This document shows, piece by piece, positions 1-13,720 of a stretch of DNA of 64,000 bases. Position numbers and translations under genes: made by a program. The stretch comes from Mercenaria mercenaria. Lineage: Eukaryota > Mollusca > Bivalvia > Venerida > Veneridae. The stretch lies in NCBI RefSeq assembly GCF_021730395.1, contig NC_069366.1, positions 72,731,001 through 72,795,000 on the forward strand, given 5' to 3'. The stretch's first letter is position 1. Each line of letters opens with the position of its first letter. The notes under the pieces were generated by a model. That model searched no databases, was not told where the DNA came from, and worked only from the letters and a program-made list of their open reading frames with translations.

Positions 1-214
1 AAAAAAAAGCCCGCTCGTTCCATGTAAAATCTACCCGCCTCTGAAAAAATCAAAATTGAGAAAAAAAAAAATAAAATAAAAATTTCGCTCGCTCGCTCCT
101 ATTTTTTTTTGAAAATTTTCCGAAGAACTATTAATCAATTTGGTATGGCCTAGGTACTTGTCGCGATTAAACCATGTCTATTTTCCGTTTAACTTGAATG
201 ATTGATACTTATTT

Positions 215-1370
215 TGTCCCCTACTGGTTCAAAATCAGTTTCGGGGACTACAAGACTACAAGTCTGTCCGCTATTCCCTTCGTCCGTCTGTGCGTCCGTA
301 ATGCCGTAAATTTTCCATAACTCTATCAATCATTAAGGGATTTAATATTAAATGGCACAGATGTTCCCTATGATGAGATGACGTACCATGCGCAACACAC
401 GGACCCCTAGCACAAAGATCAAGGTCACACGTGGACGTTAACGGTCAACGTTTTTCCTTTCGTTCAATAACTTTGCTATTCATGAAGGAATTCAAATATT
501 GGGCATAAATATATCCCATAGTAAGACGATGTTTCATGCACATAGCTTTAGGTCAAGTTCACACTTGGCAGTCAAATGTTAACATGGCATGAGCAGTGTC
601 TGTTTCGTGCCCAGTTCAGAACTCTGTTATCAGTCAAAAGACTAAAATATTACTTGGCATAATTTATGTTCCCCATAATCAAATGACGTGTCACCCAGAA
701 CCCTAGCTTGAAGTTCAAGATCAAACGTCAATAGGGTTTTTTTCCTGTCCATTCCGTAACTTTGTCATGCAAAACAAGATTTAGATATATTTTGACACAA
801 ATATAACCCTGGATTAGACAACTTGTTTTGCATAAAATCCGGTCCTTAAGCTGAAAGGTCAAGGTAACACTTAGAGGTCAAATGCTAACAGGGCCTTTTT
901 CTGTCCGGTCTGTTACTCAACATTCCTCGAATAAATTTATATATTACTAGGCACGAATGTACCCCATAATAAGGCGATGTGCCACATATAGACCCCTAGT
1001 TTAAAGGTCAAGGTCACAGTTGGTGGTCAAGATTCGGTAGTTTTCTTTCCTGTATGGTAAATAACTCTGTTTATCTATGAAGAAATTTCAATAATACTTC
1101 AGTTGTTGTTTCCCAAAATGAGCCAACATGTTTTATGCAACCTCTTATCCCTAACTCAAAGGTCAATATCACTGTCAGAGGTCAAAGGTCAAAAGCATTG
1201 TGTTTTCCTTCCGGTCCTTAACTCTGTCATCATGCAAGGGATTTTAATATTACTTCATACAAATATTCCAATAATGAGACAATGTGTCCTGTGTAATACC
1301 CAGACCCATAGTGCAAAGGTCAACATTGATCTTTTCCTGTTCAGTCTGTAATTTTTTTCATGTGTAGTAT
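215..1370. repeat. Tandem-repeat element, ~150 bp monomer
   Basis: About seven diverged copies of a ~150 bp unit follow one another. Each contains an 'aactctgt' block, a 'taatgagacgatgtgt'-like block and an 'aaggtcaaggtcaca'-like block. The left end has an inverted pair, gtcccc against ggggac, within 217-250. Copies differ by many substitutions, so the array is old. It resembles other hairpin-ended tandem-array elements in this window and is probably non-autonomous. Short open frames inside it are chance. Confidence 0.7.
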
Positions 1371-2672
1371 GACTGGTAATTGTTGGTTTTTTTCAGAATT
1401 AATTCCATTCAATATGATGATTTCTTAGAATTTTTCTAATACTTTACCACCAGTTTCAAAATATTATCGATGATAGAACAAGGACAAAGTAACTGATTAT
1501 CTGTATCCAGAATATGACGTTTTGATTTTAAATAAATTCTTGAATGTTGCAAAGTACAAAAACAACATCATATTTGTCTTTAAGCAATGTCCCAAATATA
1601 ATGTAGAGACCGTACCATAGCTCTTCGCATTCTTCGATTTTTCAAAAAAGTGTTTTTTACAAGAGCAACGGTAACGATTATAAAGGCCTAACTAAACTAA
1701 AGGAACCAGCTTGGGTACATCTGGTCTAGTCGCATAATGGCGGACAGTTAAATTGGGACTATATTTTTCATCTGAGATGGCAATCCAGGTATTTGCTAGT
1801 GCTATTTTTGTTTTAAATTTCATTGTGGATATAATGCTGACATTCTAGTAGAAAAATCAAGAGGGAAGGCTGTATTTTGTGAAGTAAAATCCAATGACAG
1901 CAAGCGTAGTAATATGGGTTCATGACCGGGTCATTCTTAATGTAGTTTTACAGTAAACAAATGTGACAGGAAAAATCTTTCTTAGAAGATACATGACCCC
2001 TACTTTTCTTTACATTTTTTGATGGTTTAAAGACTACTCTTTACAATGAGGTAAGGAATTGCAATTTAAAATGGGCCTGGCTATATGTGACAACTCTGTA
2101 AACATTGTCTGTTTTATATAAAATATATAGGGAGTAGGGTTTACGCTGTTGTGACCTATAAATGTAAACAACGGACTCTTGTCTATAAATTATTTGAATG
2201 AATGAATGATCGCCGATCTTAGTCATAATACTGATTGACAGTGAATGCTAATGACTCCATGTGTTGCAGAAAGATATTTAGTTTGTAACTGTAATTTCCT
2301 ATCAGTTGATATCCTCTCAAAACTGGTAAAGTAATTGCTTATATTTTGACAAAGCCCACTGTCTTTGCCATTCGCCAGCTGCTAAAAAGGCAAATATATA
2401 AGATTCAGTGTAAGTTATATTTCACTGGTACTACCTGTTCACTGGTACTAAGTTCATACTCTAAAAAACACGTCAGAGAAATGTGAGCAGTTTTAACCGA
2501 TTAAAACTTTTGCAGCATTAGATTATATTTTTTCTTTACACGAAAATTGCCGTTAGGTAACAAAGCGAATACGCCGATAATCCGGAGTAGGCCAATTATG
2601 TGTTATTGTCACAAAACTGTTCCAGTTCACGTAATGTAATCGGTGCACTTAAACTGTCTAGCTATAGCTACT
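1371..2672. other. AT-rich stretch, nothing recognised
   Basis: No coding exon, RNA gene or clear repeat was recognised. The short open frames have no protein-like composition. Confidence 0.5.
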
Positions 2673-2744
2673 GCTGTTATAGGGAAGTGGTAGAGAGTCT
2701 GCCTTAGGTGTGAGAGGTCCTGGGTTCGAGTCCCAGTTAGAGCT
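2673..2744 (+). tRNA. Degenerate tRNA-Pro-like sequence
   Basis: The B box (ggttcgagtcc) is perfect and the T stem pairs fully (ctggg/cccag). The anticodon loop reads like tRNA-Pro with anticodon AGG. The acceptor stem pairs at only five of seven positions, the anticodon stem pairs poorly, and the A box is off consensus. It is more likely a tRNA pseudogene or SINE head than a working gene. Confidence 0.4.
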
Positions 2745-4135
2745 TATCAATTTTCTTTCTGCTACAGCATCTTTTTGCTATTAAAGGACTGTTCCAGTTA
2801 TTCTATATTTTTAGCATACAGTATCATGGATCATTATTTAGAAATCCAGATCACAGTTGAATGTTAAATCAAATGCACCCAAGTAGAAAATATTCGCGAT
2901 ATTATGTCCCTTATGTTTCTGCTCTCCAGGTTCAAGAAGAGTTACATTTCCTTGATCACAAAATTTTCTTTTTGCATGAAAATATTAAATGCTCATAACT
3001 CTACGCTTCTGGTTAAAATAGTGTCAATATATCTATTTTTGAGAAATATATGGACATTTGTTTTCATTTCAAAGCTTTTTAACTTCATACCTATGGTTTG
3101 AAAAACTTAGGTACTATCTCTATATAATGTCATGCAATTTGGGTTCATATAATTACTGATAAATGTGGAAACGCATGCGTTTTCGATACTGACAGGCTAG
3201 AAATAAGGGTTCTATTACTGTCATGATATTACAGGTAAACACGTGAAAGCACAGTCGTTTGGAAATTGTGTATTGTCTTTAGATAATAGAACACTATGCT
3301 ATCAACAGTCATGCCTGTATATGAAAACGGCTATGGATAGATTTAATATCTACAATTCAAAACAACGATTTCAAGTGCGTTTACATTTTAGTAAACATTT
3401 GCCTCTTTTCTATTTCTTTAAGCCATATAGCTTTCCCCTGTTTAAATAGTGATACTTCGATTCGACTTTTTGTTCTAGTTTTATTAGTTAGTTTACCTAT
3501 ATTTTATTGTAGAGAAACCATGTCCTCTTCTCGTAAATCTCTATGTTATTGGTAAAAGTTCCTTTTGATCAAATATGTAAAAAATATCAATTGATAAAAA
3601 ATGACAAATTTCCAGTTTTATATATTTTCCTAGGGAAGAGCAGTGCCTGGTTATAGCTCATTCTTAATATTTCTCTTTTTACAACTATAATTATCTTATT
3701 TCGGCACAAAAAGTAATAATGTTGCTTTGGCCTAACGATCGACAATTTAGAAAATCCGTTTCTGGCATTCCAAAAGACGTTACTGATTGATAACTACCTT
3801 TTAGAGGAAAGACAATGTCGTGACCCTATCTTACTTCTTGTGATAACCAGACAATTTTCAGTGCGACTAGTATTATACGAAGAAAAGGCAGAAAATGACT
3901 TTTTTCTATACCGATAGATAATTGGACGTGATTGGCAAAGAAAATTGAAGGTGTCCGCCAGGAATATCCAATACTAAAAGCGTCATCGCTCGGGAGTGGC
4001 AGCTTGTTTGTCAGTCTGTGAAATATTATACAGTAGCCTTGAAATGTAATAAATGTCATCAAAATCAAATGGGCTAGAACAAAGATATTTTCAGCAATTG
4101 TAAATTTTTACGTATTAGTCTAATAACTTCCTTAT
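2745..4135. other. Intergenic, nothing recognised
   Basis: AT-rich sequence with scattered short open frames. No splice-flanked coding segment or repeat family was recognised. Confidence 0.5.
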
Positions 4136-4939
4136 TAGCTCGAAGAATAGTCTAGCTATTCTACTCACCCTGGCGTCGGCGTCGGCGTCACACCTTAAGT
4201 TTTTGCAGGCAAGTACATACAGCTATCATGTAAAGGTATATAGCTTTGAAACTTATTTTCTTTTTCTAGGTCAATTTACAACCTCGCTGGGTCAAGTTCC
4301 ATAACTCTGAAATGTATTTTGAGCAAATTATGCCCCCTTTTGGACTTAGAAAATTCTGGTTAAAGTTTTACATGCATGTTAGTATCTCCAAAACTGATGC
4401 AGATATTGAATTGAAACTTCACATGTGTCTTCGGGGTTATAAAACTAGTTGATAGCACCATGTCCCATAACTCTGACCTTCATTTTGGCTAAATTATGCC
4501 CCCTTTTGAAAATCCTGGTTACAGTTTTGCGTGCAAGTACATACAGCTATTACTAAAAGTCACATAAATTTCGAACTTATTTTTTCTTTTTCTAGATCAA
4601 TTATCAACCTCACTGGGTCAAGTCCCATAAATCTGACATGTATTTTGGGCAAATTATGCCCCATTTTGGACTAAGAAAATTCTGGTTAAGGTTTTACATG
4701 CAAGTTACTATCTCCAAAACTAATGCAGATATTGAATTGAAACTTCACATGTGCCTTCGGGGATATAAAACTAGTTGATAGCAGCAAGTCCCATAACTCT
4801 GATTTGCATATTGGTCAAGTTATGTCCCCTTTTGAACTTAAACCTCTTTTGATATTTAACCTTTTTGGGTAATGTTTTCCTGCTTCTGGAACAATATTCC
4901 GAATAGTCGAGCTTGGTTGTCTTATGGACAGCTCTTGTT
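4136..4939. mobile_element. Hairpin-ended element with ~160 bp tandem units
   Basis: The left end has the palindromic motif gaatagtctagctattc. The right end has agtcgagct and finishes with CTCTTGTT (4932-4939). Between them the block beginning 'cccataactctga' recurs about every 160-165 bp (near 4302, 4462, 4627 and 4792), giving roughly four monomers. There is no transposase frame. The CTCTTGTT end is shared with the elements at 20,873-21,988 and 22,061-23,808, and in reverse with 38,347-39,282, so they may form one superfamily. Confidence 0.65.
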
Positions 4940-4974
4940 GTGTAACTGTTGGAATATTTTTTACATGTTTTTAC

Positions 4975-5155
4975 ATTTTAAGAAAAGCCTATGGTGTCGA
5001 TCGCCCATCCCAGAAGTCGTTGGTTCGAGTCTCATTGAGGTCATGACATGCCTTCTCATATGGCATCAGTACTGGATTTTCTAGCAATCGGACTCGTGGA
5101 TTGAAATAAGCTTCAAGACTTCATCATAATCGAACTAAAAAATAGTGTTAATGAA
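4975..5155 (+). mobile_element. tRNA-derived SINE fragment
   Basis: A B-box-like ggttcgagtctc lies in a tRNA-like context, followed by a non-coding body. The A-box half is diverged and no clear target-site duplication was found. Confidence 0.4.
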
Positions 5156-6567
5156 ATACCAGAAAATGTTTATTGGAAATACGTTTCTAGATTAATAAAT
5201 ACTTGTCACCGCTAGGCAGTGGTCTAGATGTTTATATTTTAAAGATATTAAATGTATTTTCACCGTAAAATAATTCATTCTTAATTTGTTGAGGTTTGGT
5301 TCCTTTCCCTCAAATTAATTGTAGTTCAAAACCAATTAAGTCTACTTTACTTTCAAGGCATCATTTGATAACAGAAAAAGCGAAATTAACAAAATTATTG
5401 TACTTAATATACACTGTGCTCGTTTTTTTTTTTATGACAGAAATAGAATAAATTGTTAGTATTGGAGCTCGATTGTACCTCCATAGTACTTGTATCATCA
5501 TGATCACCTTTTTCGACTTCGTTCTAAGAAAAGGATGATTTCATTATTCGTCGCTAGTTTCAAGGAAATTGTACTGAATTTCGAATGATACAAGGCAGTT
5601 TGCTTCCGTTAATTAATGTACATTTGTGCTAAGGAAGTAAGTTTAAGAAGTGCGTCACCGGTCAAAACCGGTGATTGTCGTCATCAGATATTCAGACATT
5701 AATTTCATTCAATTAATCAACTATTCATCGATGTACTTTGATTACTTGTCTGGTTAGCATCAAATAAATAAACGAATTTACGGTATATGTGTACAATAGA
5801 TAGCAATGAGGTTAAAAGACCGCTGTCATTGCAATACAATATATACAGTTAGTAGATGATCTTGTAAGAAACCTGAATAAAGGACAATAAACTGACTACC
5901 AGGAACATGGTGTCAACATGATTTGAATCATATCCGTCTTTCTTACAAAGCTAGATATGTCGCAGCATCAATACGAAAACTGTGAGACAGCAGACGGAAA
6001 GCCAAGAGATAGCAAGCACTTTTATGATACTGTCGAAAATTGATACCTTTTAAATGGACAGTCATTAGCATGACAAAAAAGTAAACTCAAGAATGTATTG
6101 TTCTGACGGAACTTAGCTAATTATTTCGAATTGTTGACAAGGCTTTAGTCTGAGGAGGTCTACACAGGTTTGATTTTTAATTTTCTCAAATGAAATATGC
6201 GACCAGTGTGCCTCCTACATTCTTTACTCGAATGTCAGAATGCTATAGAATGCTATAATATATATTGTTTGAAAAAGATCAATTTCATACGAAGATAAGC
6301 AGATCGAACGTAGAGATGTATACAGGCCATCAAGCACGTCTATGGTTATAGGAAGGCTGGTATTGCTATATGTTTTACTTTTTCGTTAGACAATATATAT
6401 TTATGCAATTTTGGCGGATTTCTACGAAACCTTCCTCCGACAAAACAATATGCGCCCCTTGAATTGCATTTAACTCAGAAGATTTTAGTAATAATGCTAA
6501 ATGATCGTACGTCCCAGCCGAGAGTTTTTCTTTAAGATACCCCGGAATTTGTGCGCTAACATTGTCG
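5156..6567. other. Intergenic, nothing recognised
   Basis: AT-rich. The only structure noted is a short perfect hairpin, caccggt/accggtg, near 5657-5674. No exon was recognised. Confidence 0.45.
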
Positions 6568-6909
6568 CTAATATTCTATAGCTGCATTAGCATATTGGCT
6601 AATGAATGGAGAGGCTATAGACGTTGTGGTTTTGAAACCATGCCTTTCTGGGATAGACCCAACGGTGGACTGAAAAGGATTTCCATCATAATTATGTAAA
6701 TTAAAAGCAGACAATGGTAATTCGCCTTGTTCTAGAAGGATATTCCTGTCCCGCGGGTCTGTCACAGAGTCAGTAAGAATTTCCATGGACGCCGTTCCCT
6801 TGTCCATAGGTTGTATTGCTGGTTGAGCCTGATTTGGAGGGACAAAGTTAGCATCACCATTCAAGCTTTTTGAACTTTGTGTCTCATTGCCTGGCCCCGT
6901 GCTGGGCAT
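6568..6909 (-). CDS. Hypothetical protein or terminal exon, 113 aa
   Basis: This minus-strand frame encodes 113 residues that look more like protein than neighbouring frames: mixed polar composition, Pro/Gln/Ser-rich start, an acidic middle (SVTDPRDRNILLEQGE) and a C-terminus ending NAAIEY. A stop lies a few codons before the ATG. The sequence just before the ATG ends in gcaag after a weak pyrimidine tract, so this could be a last exon entered by splicing instead of a whole gene. There is no signal peptide, membrane segment or known domain, and no neighbouring exon was found. I do not recognise the family, and it may be a chance frame. Confidence 0.33.
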   Translation of the reverse strand: MPSTGPGNETQSSKSLNGDANFVPPNQAQPAIQPMDKGTASMEILTDSVTDPRDRNILLEQGELPLSAFNLHNYDGNPFQSTVGSIPERHGFKTTTSIASPFISQYANAAIEY

Positions 6910-9900
6910 ATTTACCTTGCAAGTTTACAACCAATATTAAAAAAAAAGTTACATTAAACTGATGAAATACAATTTGCAAATTTCCACAAACGCTCACTTG
7001 AAATGAGAATTTATATCAAACGATGTTTTCTGCACAGCTGTCCGCAATGAAATGAGCAGTTTTTAGTCTAAACGCAGGCAGTGTCCACGAAAACGACCAA
7101 ACTTGTTTTGAGCGTCGTCACGCTAAATAGATCATTGTGCAGCATTAACGTTGTAAGAAATTGGATATCAAAATTGAAAGTGCCTATATTATCACTATAT
7201 CTCGATATATAAATAATTTCCATTAACTTATGAAACGAAACAAAATAATTTACAATACTTTTTCTATGGAGATAGATGCACCCGTTTTACATAACTGTCC
7301 ACATCCACCTATAACGGTCTTGTGACTTGATGAAACGTGGCATATCAAACCACTTAATGTCTAGCAAGAGTTAAATTTTGTTTCGTATTTTCTTCTCCAT
7401 AATTATTCGTATGGAAATGAAGCAAGATTTATGCAAATCAACAAGGACAATTTTAAAGTAATATCTCTGAGACCAAAACTATAACCATTAGCAATAAATT
7501 GCAGAAGTTTTAGTCACAGAGTCTATGGTGACAAAGTCGTTTGTCTTTTCATAACTGAATGATTCATGCGCCGGAGATTACGTTTATCTAAAATAGCATG
7601 TAGTAACTTTAATTGTCAGAGAGGCAATTATCGGTTAAAACTTTTTGGAAGTTTTCGGCTAAGGCAATTTCCACTGTGTTATCTTATTGGTTGTTTTGTC
7701 CTCATTGCTTTCATGTTTTGCTTTGTCCATACATAAATCATTCCCGCATTCATTGGTTGAAGTTTGATGGCTTTCTCACATACAGCTTGCTTATTGTAGG
7801 TCGGTGTGTTTACGAAACCCGTCCAAGGTCGAGACAATGTTCTCAGGACCATCTGTAGTCTTCGTCTGTCATCAAAATTTGATAGTTGCTCTTGCTGTTC
7901 AATTGCGTTTGTTAAAAATATTCTATTGAAAGGCTCCCCGATTGCGACGAAAAAGAACTGAATAAGAATAACTGTTTAAACTAATTTACAGTGGTTTTAA
8001 CTTTATTTGCTTTTTCAATTAAGGTTCAAGCTCTGAATAAATATTCCACCGGACTGAATAAGATTGATATTACATATTTATCAGCAAAGAGAGCCTAGAG
8101 TCAATGCTACTTTAACACAGATTTCTCTACAGACACCGAGGGTATGAGAAGCCATTAGATACAGACAATTATTTCAAGGATTGTCATAATAAGCGGTTTG
8201 GGCTTTATAATTATCAAGCGTCTTCTAAATTCGGATCTGTCGCAAAATATAGCAGCTATATCCATTATTGTTCCACGATTAGAAGGGCATCAGGTGCTAT
8301 CAGGATAGGCTTGATTGACAAAAAATCTCGTTAACATTATAGAAAGACTTTTTATGGAGTTCATTCTCAAAGACTGATTAATCTTTATTTTGTTTTTCAT
8401 GTGACGGTACAAAGAAATTTCATTGAGGATAATGTTAATGGTTTTGCAAAACATACGAAATGAAAGGGTGTAATTGTACACCAAACAATTCAAAAGTCTG
8501 AAAATGACGAACGAAAACCCGCAAAACGACATCAAAGAGAAGAATATACTTTTTTGAAGGGCGTCAAATGAGATGTATCGGTTTATGAAATATTATTCAC
8601 CAAAGTCGTCAAAGGTGTGTGTCTTATTCGTTATATTTTGAAATTATATAAACTTATATGCTTTTAAGGTCTTTCCAATGTTTTAACTGATAAAACAGAA
8701 TCGATCTTTGTGCCTATGACTAGAAAAAGATGTGGGACACAAAAAGAATTAATTGTCTTAGCCATTATCATTATTTGGTACGTATTACTTCTTGTTTCCC
8801 AACATTTTTGTCACAGAGTAACAACTTTGTCGTCTAAATAACTAATTTTATGCCCATATAATAGCAGTAACAGAGGTTTTCATCCCCTTTTCGTAACATA
8901 AGCGGTAATAGAAATGAAATAAAATGTTCCTTTCGTTCAAAACTCTGTGACATTGATCGCAAGAGCAGCAAAAAGCGTATGCAATAAAACGGTATGTGAT
9001 AAAGGAGATACATGAAGCGTTGATAACAGATATTTTCAATTATCTCTTGTTTACCTTATTTGTTTAGAGATTCGAATGTCTTTTAAGCAAAAATATATGT
9101 GTATATATTTTCTAAGCATAATAAAAAGTGATGCAGAACTTTAAAGGAAATAAATCTGATTTCGATCAGAAAAATGATTTGTTCCTGATCATTTACACTT
9201 TCTTTATCTTCACTGGGTGCGTAATGCACGTTCGATTTTACCCATAGGGTATTTGATAAGCATACCTTGCACAACAAGTAGATATACATATAAGGAAAAT
9301 TGGTTTGAAATTTATTGAAAACTAGCATTAATAACCACACAATAAACTAGAAATTAAAGTCCGTAAAATAATTATTACCGCCCTTTTTGCCTATCCTTGT
9401 GGTGTAATCAAGATCAATTCGATAAATAAATAAATCGAACTATACGTAGCTTTAAAAAAAATCATAACATATATCAATTGAAACTATGAAACTAGATATT
9501 ATGTTGAAACCAGAAGAAATATTCAGCTTTTACAGGCGAACTTCTGTAAAAGTCAGTGAAACATTATTTGTGATAGGAGTCTTACTCCGTATTAAGGACA
9601 TTTTCGATTTGGACTACGATAAATGCGAGTTACATGTATATATTTTCACAGAGGTATAGGGTGTACTCAAGGAATTTTGTGTTTGATTATAAATTTGCAT
9701 ATAGGTAAACGTTTGTGTCAAAAAATCTTTTTGATATCAGGAACATTTGTATCTTTCTTCTCCGACATTTATATATACATATGATTTGTAAATATTTCTT
9801 GTGAACACGTAATGCTTCTTTTAATTCAGTCCGTAAAGATGGATAGATGGATATAAATTTATTTTCCATCTTTTCACCAAAGACAAGAGATTGGTATGTT

Positions 9901-10082
9901 GTGCAATTTGTCAGTGCTGGTCTCAATTACTTAAAAATTATCAGCTATTTTAAGACAAACGAAATACGTTAGAACAATATTTGTTTAAAAATATTTTAAA
10001 GAAATTATAAACCACGGTGGCAATCTTCACATGATTCAAAAATATAATCATGACATATTAAGATAAATGTATATCAGATGAA
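6910..10082. other. Long AT-rich intergenic stretch
   Basis: No exon or RNA gene was recognised. A short block at ~7815-7860 (caatgttctcaggaccatctgtagtc and flanks) resembles one at ~10,120-10,160, which suggests a repeat fragment. Confidence 0.45.
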
Positions 10083-10600
10083 ATAGAGGACATTTGTTTG
10101 TTTTAGTGTAAGATCGAAACAATGCTCGGAGGGTCATCTGTAGTCTTCCTCTACCATGTTTCACCGAGTGAACACTATAATGCAATGCGCCACGAGTGAA
10201 AATGTAAATGGTGTTCACGAATGAAATATATTTCGACACTACACTGAAACAAACAAATTTTCTATTTATTTTATGCATTTTTAATGGATTTAACCAAATT
10301 ATATTCAGTTAACGTCACGTGCATCACATCATAATGTCGTGATGTCATGATATCTTTGTAAAAAAACTATAATAGTTCTATTATGATTTTTTATTTCTTT
10401 TACATTTCATTATGATAAAATGTAAATATTTATGATCCTTTTATTATTTTCATACATCTTTACCTTTAAGGAAGAATATTTTGCAGGGAATTTCCTATCA
10501 TTTATAATTCGTATCATTTCGTATTTAAATGTGGTTCCGTACCAGTGAAAAATAAAAATGATATTTTCACTGTTTGAAACAGTGAAAATATCAGTTTTAT
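10083..10600 (-). mobile_element. Non-autonomous element, copy related to 62,960-63,412
   Basis: This shares several landmarks, in reverse order and strand, with 62,960-63,412: a gtttgttt(t/c)agtgtaagat end, 'cactcg-gaacacc' blocks, a 'gacatcatgatg' palindromic zone, and a near-perfect palindrome around 10,558-10,592 (tgatattttcactg/cagtgaaaatatca). No coding frame was seen. It is probably a MITE-like element. The two copies differ substantially, so neither is recent. Confidence 0.55.
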
Positions 10601-12275
10601 TTCGCCGATAAATTTCAGCATTTCACAGAAGAGCATAAAACAAAATCTTTCATTTATATTCTTACGCAAAATCCGAGAACACGAAAGGTTTAAGATTCAA
10701 TTTAAAAAGATTATTTAAAGACCATGTACACGATGTCTTGATGACAAAAAGAAAGCAAATCAAACAGAATATCAAACGTAATCTGATGTTGTAATATATC
10801 TCAACTGGAATGCTTAATTAATTTAAAACTCATCCTCATTTTCTAATCACCTTTCCTATATTTCTATTCATATATTTGTCTAACAGTATTTACCGTGTCA
10901 AATTTAACGCTTTTTCGGAAAACACGTAAATTTCCAGACTGATCTTGGTATCATGATGAACTAAATTCGAGAGTCAATGACGTGTACAAAACCGTAAGGA
11001 TAATTGACACCAATAGGCAATCTAACATTTAATTTTCTTTGTTTTCTTTTTTTATAGACAGCAAACCAATATTGTACGTATATACATATTGTATGTATAT
11101 ATAAGTTAAAAAAAACCCAAGATGCCGTATATGTCGTTATTGAGGCTTGGTAGACTGCCATTATCGCAAATACGGAAGAAGGCAATATCATGTTTCTTTG
11201 AAGATGAATTCCTATTATTGAGTTGATAGATAAATACCGACCTTCAATGAATTTGGCAACCAGGTTCAATATATGATTCTATACGCCTCAAAGCAACATC
11301 ATTAAGATATGACGTAACACTGACAAACTCTTCTTTATACTCCTAGTGGTATCACTGGATTACTTTGAATAAATCAAGATCAAATAATATTTCTCGCAGC
11401 AGGACCACTTGGCCAATATTTTATTGAAAATGTACATTTTTTATTTGCGATTTTATTGAAATTCAGGTACGTATAACTGTATTATTTTATCAGTAGGACA
11501 TGCATATAAGAAGCGACAGACTCGCCCACACTCTGAGAGACATGTTGTTTTAACCATGACGAGAACTGTCCTAGATTTAAACGATATATTAGTAAGAGCA
11601 GCCTGTCGCTTCTGACCATTGGCAATAAATAACAAATACTGGCTGAATGGGATAAGGCCGTGACTTTTATTATTATATTATAACAGAAATTAATGAAATA
11701 TCATGGCATATTGTACGAGATGGAAGTATCATAAAAATGAAAAAGCATGAAATGATAGATTTCTAGCCAAAATGCATAGACGCTATGATGCTGAAGCTCT
11801 ATTTATGATAAGCACACATATACTAGACAATGGAGGGGAAAGAATGCGAATTGTGCTAGCAAATGCAGCTACCGAAAATCCGAGGCCAAGATGTTCAACG
11901 AATTCCCAACATCATGACAATGGATTAAATACAACAAAAATATGAATCCATCGCAAGTGCAAGAGAATACATTATTATAACACTATTATATACTCAGCGT
12001 CACTGAAAGGTTACCACCCTAATGGCCCCTATATTTTAAACATCGCATTGGACTATGTTAGATGCATAACACGACTACATTTTGGATGCAGCTGAGACGT
12101 CACTTGTGTAAAGATTTGTCAAATTCGATTAACTCCATTTTAGGCTAGGGCTGCACGTGTAAAATGACTTTTTCCAGCAATGTCGACATGTACGAATTTT
12201 CTATTGTAAATCATTCATTGCACTTGAAAGTTAGTCGACAGACTAAAAGGAATACGTTAAAAAAACAGAATATCC
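10601..12275. other. Intergenic, nothing recognised
   Basis: AT-rich, with no recognised exon, RNA gene or repeat. Confidence 0.45.
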
Positions 12276-13037
12276 TTGCTAAGAATGCCACGTTTAAGGC
12301 ACGATCGACGCCATAAGGTCATTGGCACGGTTGACGCCGAACTTTTATGTCACGAAATTGCACCTCCTATGTGCTGTTTTCACCTGACAGTTATGAAATG
12401 GGTTAGGAGACATGATCAGACAGGGTCTATGAGTAATAGAGCGCGCACAGGCCATGAAAAATTGACGTCGATATTGTATAAAATAGTAAAGAGGTATATA
12501 TTAGGTGGTAACTTTTCAGAGACGCTGAGTATACATTGTAAGCAACAGACACGGATGCAAAGATGAGGATCGGGCAACTTGTGCCGCGCAATAGTTAACC
12601 CTCCAAGCAATCAACTGCACTAAGCGGCACTCAAGAACATAAACAGGGGGTTGATGTCTGTTTCATCATACCCAAGCGTTAGAGGTTTGTAGCAAAGTGA
12701 TCCACAAATATATAAATAAACAATATGTACTGACTTACAAGTATACATTAATAAACAACTTTCGACGGATCTAAGATCAATTTGCCGAAGAGTTGTAATC
12801 CCTGTTTAAAATAAGATACAGTCAATTCGAGGAATTTGGTTGAACGGCCGACCATGTAGGTCAAGGCCCCCTCTAACGGTTAAGAAGCGCACGCCCTTAA
12901 CACCAATATTGAAGGGCAGTCAAACGCCAAACTGCTGGACTAGTGGCCAACCTATAGGAAGTGAGCTTAGATTTTTGCGATACAGCCGTTGTATCAAAAG
13001 GCAAGCCAATTTTATGGATCATAATTTTTATTTATAA
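12276..13037 (+). mobile_element. Degenerate Tc1/mariner-like transposase remnant
   Basis: A 96-residue frame starting at 12,276 contains MPRLRHDRRHKVIG followed by VMKWVRRHDQTGSMSNRARTG. This is the paired-like helix-turn-helix start of Tc1-family transposases (typically MPRL...R..AIG, then W.RF..TGS..DRPRSGRP). Near 12,840-12,900 a second piece reads NGRPCRSRPPLTVKKR, close to the family's 'ARRP..GPPLT.RHR' region just before the catalytic core. The DDE catalytic segment is not recognisable, and frame changes and stops separate the two pieces. This is a dead, old DNA transposon. Terminal inverted repeats were not identified. Confidence 0.55.
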
Positions 13038-13720
13038 GCTCACATGTAACGGGCGGACATCAGTTACTGTATAAATTTGAACAAAACTGCCAAAAAATAT
13101 TACTACTCTTGCACCTGTTTGTCGGACCATATTTTTGCTATGTTTATGCAGCAATGTATCAGCCATGATAAGAACAAAAGTCACGACTAACAATTAAAAC
13201 TTAAGTCTTTAAAATGATATTTTATGGCTTTTAAGGAGATGATACTTTACAGCAAAATAAACAAGACCACTGCTGCTCGCGTGTTTACTTGATACTACAA
13301 AATTATAATACTTTACAAACTATGATATTTTCTTAACTAAATAAAATTGAACCGTTTCTTGTTACACAACCTTAAAAATTTCACAGAGTATTTCATTTAA
13401 ATGACAGGGCTTTTTAAACGGGAAGTCGGGAAACTGCGAGCCGGCTGCCTAACCCCTAACTCCTATTTATATATCTTTTTATATTTTTTTTTTCACCCTC
13501 ATCTTTTAGTTTCTTTTCTCTTTTTTTTGGAGGGGGAGAGGGGAGGTAGTGATATCCAATGCTGCAAACAGACAGGTGTCTCCACTTTCGACTTCCTTGA
13601 CCAATTACATTCGTTTTTCTGGTATTAAATGAAAAAAAAAAGAACATTATACAGGTCGTAACATTTAGACAAATCAAATATTGAAATAAATACTAAATTA
13701 AAATGAAAAAAAATACACAA
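13038..13720. other. Low-complexity intergenic sequence
   Basis: Poly-T, poly-A and purine tracts around 13,480-13,720. The open frames on both strands are artefacts of low complexity. Confidence 0.5.
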
